From contig LGFI01000005.1 in the NCBI GenBank assembly GCA_001508155.1, positions 35,315-99,314 on the forward strand: a DNA stretch of 64,000 nucleotides, written 5' to 3'. Source of the DNA: Acetothermia bacterium 64_32. Lineage in GTDB: Bacteria; Bipolaricaulota; Bipolaricaulia; Bipolaricaulales; Bipolaricaulaceae. Position numbers and translations under genes: made by a program. Position 1 is the first letter of the stretch; the number at the start of each line of letters is the position of its first letter. Below the pieces are notes generated by a model, which did no database searches, was not told the DNA's origin, and worked only from the letters and a program-made list of their open reading frames with translations. Shown in pieces: positions 59,384-64,000 of the stretch.

Positions 59384-60214
59384 GTGGACAAGCGAAAGAA
59401 GCTGGCCGAGGTGGGCCTCCGTCTGGCCCGGGCCTTCGGCACCCCCCCGCGGAGGCCGGAAGGCGATCCCCTGGACCTGCTCATCGGGACGATTCTTTCC
59501 CAGAACACCTCGGATCTCAACCGGGACCGGGCCTACGCGGAGCTGCGGAAGCACTTCCCCCGCTGGGAGGACGTGCTGGCGGCCCCGGTGGAGGAGATAG
59601 CCCGGGCCATCAGGGGGGCGGGGCTGCACCGGCAGCGGGCAGCGCGGATAAAGGCCGTGCTGGAGAGGCTGGCCGAGGAGCGGGGGGAACTTTCCCTGGA
59701 GTTCCTCTCCCGGCTTCCCAAGGAGGAGGCGGAGCGCTGGCTTCTTTCCCTCCCCGGGGTGGGGAGGAAGACGGCCTACGTGGTGCTCCTTTTTGGGTTC
59801 GGCTGGCCCTTTTTCCCTGTGGATACGCACATCCTGCGGGTCAGCCGCCGGCTTGGCCTTTTGGAAGGAGGGGAGGAGCCCCACCGGGCGCTGGCCCCAT
59901 TGGTTCCCCCGGGGCGGGAGGCGGAGCTCCACCTCAACCTGATCCGGCTTGGTCGGGAGGTCTGCCGGGCCCGCAGGCCCCGCTGCCAGGCCTGCCCTCT
60001 CCCGGACCTGTGCGGCTACGTACTCTCCAAGCTCGACCCCGCCCTGCGGGCTCGCCTTTCGGATGGGGGCTCCCAGGCGGTCCTGGTGCGATGCACGGAC
60101 GGAAGGGTGGAGGCCGTCCAAGGGGACCGGGAAAAGCTTTTGGCCCTGACGGCGGACCCCGGGGTGCGCTATCTTGAGCCCTCGCGCAAACTTTCCCCAA
60201 AGGAGGCGAGATGA
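59384..60214 (+). CDS. nth: Endonuclease III-type DNA glycosylase/AP lyase
   Basis: The 276-residue protein has the HhH-GPD fold: LIGTILSQNTSDLNRDRAYAELRK, the helix-hairpin-helix SLPGVGRKTAYVVLLFGFG with the catalytic Lys, and VDTHILRVSRRLGL with the catalytic Asp. The cluster motif C-x6-C-x2-C-x5-C (CRARRPRCQACPLPDLC) binds [4Fe-4S]. It removes oxidised pyrimidines from DNA. GTG 59384 was chosen because it follows the promoter directly; earlier in-frame starts lie in the divergent gene. The C-terminal extension of about 60 residues is not usual. Confidence 0.92.
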   Translation: MDKRKKLAEVGLRLARAFGTPPRRPEGDPLDLLIGTILSQNTSDLNRDRAYAELRKHFPRWEDVLAAPVEEIARAIRGAGLHRQRAARIKAVLERLAEERGELSLEFLSRLPKEEAERWLLSLPGVGRKTAYVVLLFGFGWPFFPVDTHILRVSRRLGLLEGGEEPHRALAPLVPPGREAELHLNLIRLGREVCRARRPRCQACPLPDLCGYVLSKLDPALRARLSDGGSQAVLVRCTDGRVEAVQGDREKLLALTADPGVRYLEPSRKLSPKEAR

Positions 60215-60756
60215 CACGACAGGAGGCACTGGCCCTGGTGAAGGAGAAGGTCAAGACGAGGAACCTGGTGAAGCACATGCTGGCCGTGGAGGCGGCCATG
60301 CGGGCCCTGGCCCCTCGCTTTTCCGGGGACCCGGAGAGGTGGGCCCTGGCCGGGCTTTTGCACGACCTGGATTACGAGGAGACCAAGGACGCCCCAGACC
60401 GCCACGGGCACGTGACGGTGGAGCTCCTGCGGGCCCAGGGCTTCTCCGATGAGGAGATCCTGAACGCTATCCTGGCCCACGCCGGGCATAAGACGCCGGA
60501 AAGCCCTATGGAATGGGCCCTTTTCTCCGTGGACCCCTTGACCGGGCTCATCGTGGCCGCGGCCCTGGTGCACCCCCAGCGCATCTCCGGCCTCACCCCT
60601 CAGAACGTGCTCAACCGCTACAAGGAGAAGTCCTTTGCCCGGTCCGCCTCCCGGGAGAACATCGCCGCCTGCAGGAACCTGGGGCTTGAGCTCCCCGAGT
60701 TTGTGGGAGCGGTGCTCTCAGCCATGCAGGGGATCCGAGGGGACCTGGGCTTGTGA
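60211..60756 (+). CDS. HD-domain phosphohydrolase-like protein
   Basis: The 181-residue protein is a single HD domain: VKHMLAVEAAMRALAPRFSG with the first His, LAGLLHDLDYEE with the HD pair, GHVTVELLRAQGFSDEEILNAILAHAGH with further His residues, and a late Asp in FSVDPLTGLIVAAALVHP. Such enzymes hydrolyse phosphate esters or nucleotides; the substrate is unknown. The ATG overlaps the nth stop by 4 bp (ATGA), so the two are co-translated. Confidence 0.88.
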   Translation: MTRQEALALVKEKVKTRNLVKHMLAVEAAMRALAPRFSGDPERWALAGLLHDLDYEETKDAPDRHGHVTVELLRAQGFSDEEILNAILAHAGHKTPESPMEWALFSVDPLTGLIVAAALVHPQRISGLTPQNVLNRYKEKSFARSASRENIAACRNLGLELPEFVGAVLSAMQGIRGDLGL

Positions 60757-60808
60757 AAGGCCCTTCCCGCGGGACCAGATCATAGGTTGAAGGGCCTCAG
60801 GTGGTAGG

Positions 60809-61546
60809 GTGGATGCGCTGACCGATCCCTTGGTGTGGGTGGTGCTCCTCGCCGTGGGGGTGGGGGTATGGGGGCTTTGCAGGCGGGCCCGTGTCCTGGG
60901 CGCTTTCCTCATCCTGGGGGGGCTGCTCGTGGCCGGCTTGGGGAGTGGCCCGGGCGCCCGGGGGTTGCTTGGGCCGCTTGAGGGTCGCTACCCAGCCCTC
61001 CTCTCCCCGCCGGAGGAAGGGGTCGACTGGATAGCCGTTTTGACCGGGGGGGAGGGCTGGGCATCCGAACGCCCCATCACCAGCGACCTTGCCACCTCCA
61101 CCGCCGAAAGGCTCCTGGAGGCGTTGCGGCTATGGCACATGTTGGGTGGGCGGCCCCGTATCCTGTTCGTGGGTGGGATAGGGAAGCCTGGGGGGAGGGC
61201 AGAGGCGCCGCTGGTGGCCCAGGCCGCCTTCGCCCTGGGGGTGCCAGGGGAGCTTGTGGAATGGGAGGCCGCCTCCCGCAACACCTACGAGAACGCCCTG
61301 GCCATCCGTGACCGCTTGGGCACAAGGCCTTTCTTCCTCGTCACCTCCGCCTTCCACATGCCCCGGGCCATGGCCGTGTGCAAGCGGCTTGGCCTTTCCC
61401 CCATCCCCGCCCCCTGTGGACACCGGGCCCCTCAAGGGCTCTCGCCCTACGAGCTCATCCCGGCAAGCGAGTACCTGTGGGATTCTGCCCTCGCCATCCG
61501 TGAATACCTGGCCCTGGTTTACTACCGGATCAGGGGCCGGATCTAG
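60809..61546 (+). CDS. DUF218 (YdcF/ElyC/SanA-like) membrane protein
   Basis: The 245-residue protein has two N-terminal hydrophobic spans (LVWVVLLAVGVGVWGLC and LGAFLILGGLLVAGLG) and a DUF218 domain: IAVLTGGEGW, LRLWHMLGGRPRILFVGG, WEAASRNTYENALAIRD and PFFLVTSAFHMPRAMAVCKRLGL. Relatives affect envelope carrier recycling or barrier integrity, but activity is not firmly known. The start GTG is weakly supported. The preceding 50 bp hold an imperfect hairpin (AGGCCCTTC with GAAGGGCCT). Confidence 0.85.
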   Translation: MDALTDPLVWVVLLAVGVGVWGLCRRARVLGAFLILGGLLVAGLGSGPGARGLLGPLEGRYPALLSPPEEGVDWIAVLTGGEGWASERPITSDLATSTAERLLEALRLWHMLGGRPRILFVGGIGKPGGRAEAPLVAQAAFALGVPGELVEWEAASRNTYENALAIRDRLGTRPFFLVTSAFHMPRAMAVCKRLGLSPIPAPCGHRAPQGLSPYELIPASEYLWDSALAIREYLALVYYRIRGRI

Positions 61547-61572
61547 CGATTGTGGGGCGGGCTTGGGCCGGC

Positions 61573-61578
61573 TACAAT
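61573..61578 (+). promoter_or_regulatory. -10 box TACAAT before hypC
   Basis: TACAAT ends 18 nt before the hypC ATG, giving a very short leader of about 11 nt. It is the likely promoter of the hydrogenase maturation operon; no -35 is evident. Confidence 0.5.
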
Positions 61579-61596
61579 CCCGGCGGTGCCTAGCCC

Positions 61597-61836
61597 ATGT
61601 GTCTTGCCATACCAGCCAAGGTGATCTCGGTGGAGGGGAAGCTGGCCACGGTGGAGCTGGCCGGGACCAGGGCCCAGGCCCGATTGGATGCCCTGGGGGA
61701 GGAGGTCAGGGCAGGGGACTGGCTCCTCATCCACACCGGCTTTGCCATCCGACGCTTGGACCCCCAAGACGCCCAGGAGACGCTGAAGCTGTTCGACGAG
61801 CTCTTCTCCTCCTTGGAAAGGGAAGATGCCGGCTGA
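61597..61836 (+). CDS. hypC: [NiFe]-hydrogenase maturation chaperone HypC
   Basis: The 79-residue protein begins MCLAIPAKVISVEG, with the essential Cys2 that carries the Fe(CN)2CO unit, and continues LLIHTGFAIRRLDPQDAQETLKLF as in the family. With HypD it assembles the iron ligands of [NiFe] hydrogenase. Its end overlaps hypD by 11 bp. No hydrogenase structural genes are in the window, so they must be elsewhere, perhaps beyond the right edge. Confidence 0.96.
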   Translation: MCLAIPAKVISVEGKLATVELAGTRAQARLDALGEEVRAGDWLLIHTGFAIRRLDPQDAQETLKLFDELFSSLEREDAG

Positions 61837-62917
61837 TCCCTTCACCTTGCGCGATCGGACGCGGGCCGAGAGGTTCGCCCGCCTCTTCCGCAGGCTCGGC
61901 CCCGATCGCCCAGTGAAGATCGTGCACGTGTGCGGTACCCACGAGATCACCATCTCCCAACACGGACTGCGGAGCCTGCTCCCGGAGAACGTGGAGGTCC
62001 TGGAGGGGCCGGGGTGCCCGGTTTGCGTGACCTCCACCGCCGACCTTGATTGTGCTCTCAAGATCGTCGAGAAGGGCGCCATCCTGTGCAGCTTCGGGGA
62101 CATGATGCGGGTCCCGGGAAGCGAGCTTTCACTCGCCGAGGCCAAGGCCCAGGGGGCGGACGTGCGCATGGTGCTCTCGGCAGCGGATGCGGTGGAAGTG
62201 GCCCGGAAAAACCCGACCCGAAAGGTGGTCTTCTTCGCCGTGGGGTTCGAGACCACCGCCCCGGGGACCGCGGCGGTGCTCCTTGACTCGCCCCCGCCGA
62301 ACTTCTCGGTTCTGGTTTCCCATAAGCTGATCCCACCGGCGCTGGAGGCGCTGATGCGGCTCCCGGACGTGCGGATCGACGCGTTCCTCGCCCCGGGACA
62401 CGTGTCCACCATCATCGGCAGCGACGCCTACCGTCCCATAGCGGAGCGGTACGGGGTCCCGGTGGTGGTAGGGGGGTTCGAACCGTTGGACGTCTTGTAT
62501 GCCCTGGCGCTGATCCTGCGCCAGATCAGGGAAGGCCGGGGCGAGGTCGAGAACGCCTACCGGCGGGCGGTGCTCCCGCAGGGAAACGTGCGGGCAAGGG
62601 AGCTCATGAAGAAGGCGTTCCTCCCCTGTGACGCCCACTGGCGGGGGATCGGGACCATCCCAAGTTCAGGCCTGGCCCTGCGGCCTGAGCTTTCCCGCTA
62701 CGACGCCCGGGAGAGGTTCGGGGTGGAGGGGAGGGGGGGCGAGGAGACGGCCCCGGGCTGCCTGTGCGCCGATGTGCTTGTGGCCAGGGCCGTCCCCTCA
62801 GACTGCCCCCTGTTCGGTAAGATCTGCACGCCCCTTTCGCCAGTTGGGCCGTGCATGGTGGGAAGCGAAGGGGCATGCAACGTGTGGTACCGGTACGGGG
62901 GGAGGTCGGGGCTGTGA
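61826..62917 (+). CDS. hypD: [NiFe]-hydrogenase maturation protein HypD
   Basis: The 363-residue protein carries the family motifs: IVHVCGTHEITISQHGLRSLLPENVEVLEGPGCPVCVTS with the conserved Cys residues, FFAVGFETTAPGTA, and a C-terminal iron-sulfur region (CDAHWRGIGTIPSSGL, CLCADVLVARAVPSDCPLFGKICTPLSPVGPCMVGSEGACNVWYRY). HypD is the scaffold on which cyanide and CO are added to iron. It overlaps hypC and hypE, indicating coupled translation. Confidence 0.97.
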   Translation: MPADPFTLRDRTRAERFARLFRRLGPDRPVKIVHVCGTHEITISQHGLRSLLPENVEVLEGPGCPVCVTSTADLDCALKIVEKGAILCSFGDMMRVPGSELSLAEAKAQGADVRMVLSAADAVEVARKNPTRKVVFFAVGFETTAPGTAAVLLDSPPPNFSVLVSHKLIPPALEALMRLPDVRIDAFLAPGHVSTIIGSDAYRPIAERYGVPVVVGGFEPLDVLYALALILRQIREGRGEVENAYRRAVLPQGNVRARELMKKAFLPCDAHWRGIGTIPSSGLALRPELSRYDARERFGVEGRGGEETAPGCLCADVLVARAVPSDCPLFGKICTPLSPVGPCMVGSEGACNVWYRYGGRSGL

Positions 62918-63945
62918 GCCGCAGGCCCCTTTCCGATGAGGCGGTCACCGCCCTGCACGGGGCGGGGGGGGAGCTCATGGGACGCCTCCTTTCCGAGCAC
63001 ATCCTGCCACGATTTTCGCTGCGCAGCCTTGGCTCGATCGGGCTTGATGCCCTGGACGATGGGGCGACCTTGGAGCTTCCCCCGGGGGTGCCGGTGATCA
63101 CCACCGATTCCCACGTGGTGAAGCCCATCTTTTTCCCCGGTGGGGACATCGGGAGGCTGGCCGCCTGCGGCACGGTCAACGACCTGGCGGTGATGGGGGC
63201 AAGGCCGCTTGCCATGACCTTAGGTCTCCTCATAGAGGAAGGGTTTCCTATTGCGGACCTGGAGAGGATCATCACCTCCGCCGCGGAGGTCCTTGAGGGG
63301 CTTGGGGTGGCCCTGGTGGCCGGGGACACCAAGGTGATGGGGAAAGGTGAGCTGGACGGGATCGCGATCAACACCACCGGGATCGGGGTGGCGGCCCGGC
63401 CCATCTCCGACGCGGGCCTGTCGCCGGGGGACGCGATCATCGTCACCGGGCCGGTGGGGGATCATGGGTTTGCCCTGCTTTCCGCCCGGGAGGACCTCCT
63501 GCTAGAAAGCCGGCTTTCAAGCGATGTGGCCTCGATCTGGCCGCTTGTGGCAAGGGCCCTTTCCGTGGGCGGGGTCAAGGCCATGAAGGACCCCACGCGC
63601 GGGGGGATCGCCGCCGCCCTGAACGAGCTTGCCAGGAAATCCCATGTGGGGATCGAGATAGAGGAGGAGAGGATCCCGGTGCGGGATGAGGTGCGCGGGC
63701 TTTCAGAGCTTTTGGGGATCAGCCCCTATGAGGTGGCCTGCGAGGGGAGGGCCCTGATCGGGGTGGCCCCGGACCGGGCAGAAGAACTCCTCCTGGCCCT
63801 GCGGGAACACCCCCTGGGCAGGGAGGCCGCCATCATCGGCCGCGCCATCGAAGGCTACCCGGGCAGGGTGATCCTGAACACCGCGGTGGGCGGCCGCCGG
63901 CTCCTGGAGATGCCCCTGGGGGACCCGGTCCCCAGGATCTGCTAA
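62914..63945 (+). CDS. hypE: [NiFe]-hydrogenase maturation protein HypE
   Basis: HypE dehydrates a carbamoyl group on its C-terminal Cys to make cyanide for the active site. The 343-residue protein has the PurM-like motifs (ITTDSHVVKPIFFPGGDIGRLAACGTVNDLAVMGARPLAMT, VAGDTKVMGKGELDGIAINTTGIG, KDPTRGGIAAALNELA) and ends exactly in PRIC with the reactive Cys343. GTG 62914 overlaps the hypD stop as GTGA. hypA, hypB and hypF are not in the window. Confidence 0.97.
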   Translation: MSRRPLSDEAVTALHGAGGELMGRLLSEHILPRFSLRSLGSIGLDALDDGATLELPPGVPVITTDSHVVKPIFFPGGDIGRLAACGTVNDLAVMGARPLAMTLGLLIEEGFPIADLERIITSAAEVLEGLGVALVAGDTKVMGKGELDGIAINTTGIGVAARPISDAGLSPGDAIIVTGPVGDHGFALLSAREDLLLESRLSSDVASIWPLVARALSVGGVKAMKDPTRGGIAAALNELARKSHVGIEIEEERIPVRDEVRGLSELLGISPYEVACEGRALIGVAPDRAEELLLALREHPLGREAAIIGRAIEGYPGRVILNTAVGGRRLLEMPLGDPVPRIC

Positions 63946-63976
63946 CCCCACCATACGAAGGGAAGTAATTCGAATG

Positions 63977-63999
63977 TTTTTTTTTTTTTTTTTTTTTTT
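63977..63999. repeat. Run of 23 T at the right edge
   Basis: A homopolymer of 23 T in such GC-rich DNA, right at the edge, is more likely a contig end or assembly artefact than a natural feature. A long U-tract terminator after hypE is less likely because no stem precedes it. Confidence 0.7.
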
Positions 64000-64000
64000 G

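Noticed and set aside
62914..63945. Selenophosphate synthetase (SelD) instead of HypE
   Set aside because: It ends in PRIC and overlaps hypD, both specific to HypE; the SelD N-terminal Cys/Sec motif is absent.

Overview
The window is a gene-dense, high-GC chromosomal segment from a bacterium, probably thermophilic. It carries bacterial housekeeping genes: dnaE, dnaN, alaS, tmk, lspA, enolase, an FtsB-like gene, large-type SRP RNA, tRNA-Arg(CCT) and tRNA-Ser(GGA). Mixed in are genes more typical of archaea: a VAT/CDC48 double AAA ATPase, TrmY, a split NSUN/RsmF-like methyltransferase, cyclic 2,3-diphosphoglycerate synthetase, and a ThpR-archease-RtcB RNA repair operon. This mixture suggests a deep-branching thermophile; Candidatus Bipolaricaulota (OP1/Acetothermia) is my leading guess, from gene content only. 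The right edge ends in a 23-T run that looks like a contig end.

Layout. 1-7.4 kb: partial TIM-barrel epimerase, macro-domain protein, nitrilase-family hydrolase, ABC-class ATPase, rRNA/tRNA methyltransferase split into catalytic and RNA-binding ORFs, and a secreted VWA/RTX/PKD protein. 7.4-10.5 kb: lipoylation operon (stand-alone lipoyl domain, lipB, lipA, lplA-like, DUF501). 10.5-13.6 kb: NYN protein, ferredoxin-containing MinD-family ATPase divergent from a DUF134 regulator, and a secreted propeller-like protein. 13.6-15.0 kb: an IS256-family element with terminal inverted repeats and a likely target duplication. 15-17.7 kb: TlpA-like thioredoxin, tRNA-Arg, PiT phosphate transporter, tRNA-Ser, four-helix-bundle protein and SRP RNA. 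17.7-26 kb: a GntR-controlled operon with an epimerase, a COG1840-type ABC importer, cDPG synthetase and a phosphoglycerate mutase whose halves are in circularly permuted order. 26-31 kb: CDC48 divergent from ThpR-archease-RtcB. 31-33.5 kb: frameshifted DUF4143 ATPase and a MATE exporter. 33.5-40 kb: LacI-controlled operon (sugar-binding protein, two permeases, GH32-like enzyme, PfkB kinase). 40-40.8 kb: MNT/HEPN pair between two copies of the 3' end of yvcK. 40.8-50.7 kb: yvcK, dnaE, ftsB-like, enolase and a dipeptide-type ABC system. 50.8-60.8 kb: alaS, dnaN, tmk, lspA, DUF2007, trmY, an outer-membrane-like protein, PPC protein, glycerate 2-kinase, endonuclease III and an HD protein. 60.8-64 kb: DUF218 protein and hypCDE.

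How the genes work together. Phosphoglycerate chemistry recurs: glycerate 2-kinase makes 2-phosphoglycerate, enolase consumes it, the permuted mutase interconverts it with 3-phosphoglycerate, and cDPG synthetase can draw it into cyclic 2,3-diphosphoglycerate. The importer beside the last two lacks the paired Tyr of iron-binding homologues and may import a phosphorylated organic acid or sugar. Several genes have a -10 box ending only 5-9 nt before the start codon, which suggests leaderless transcripts.

The strongest candidate for something undescribed is the circularly permuted phosphoglycerate mutase at 24396-25967. Next are the leaderless promoter architecture, the MNT/HEPN cassette flanked by a 23-bp duplication of the yvcK 3' end, and a 14-codon leader ORF before the dipeptide-binding protein. 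All calls come from reading sequence and family knowledge; no database search was run.
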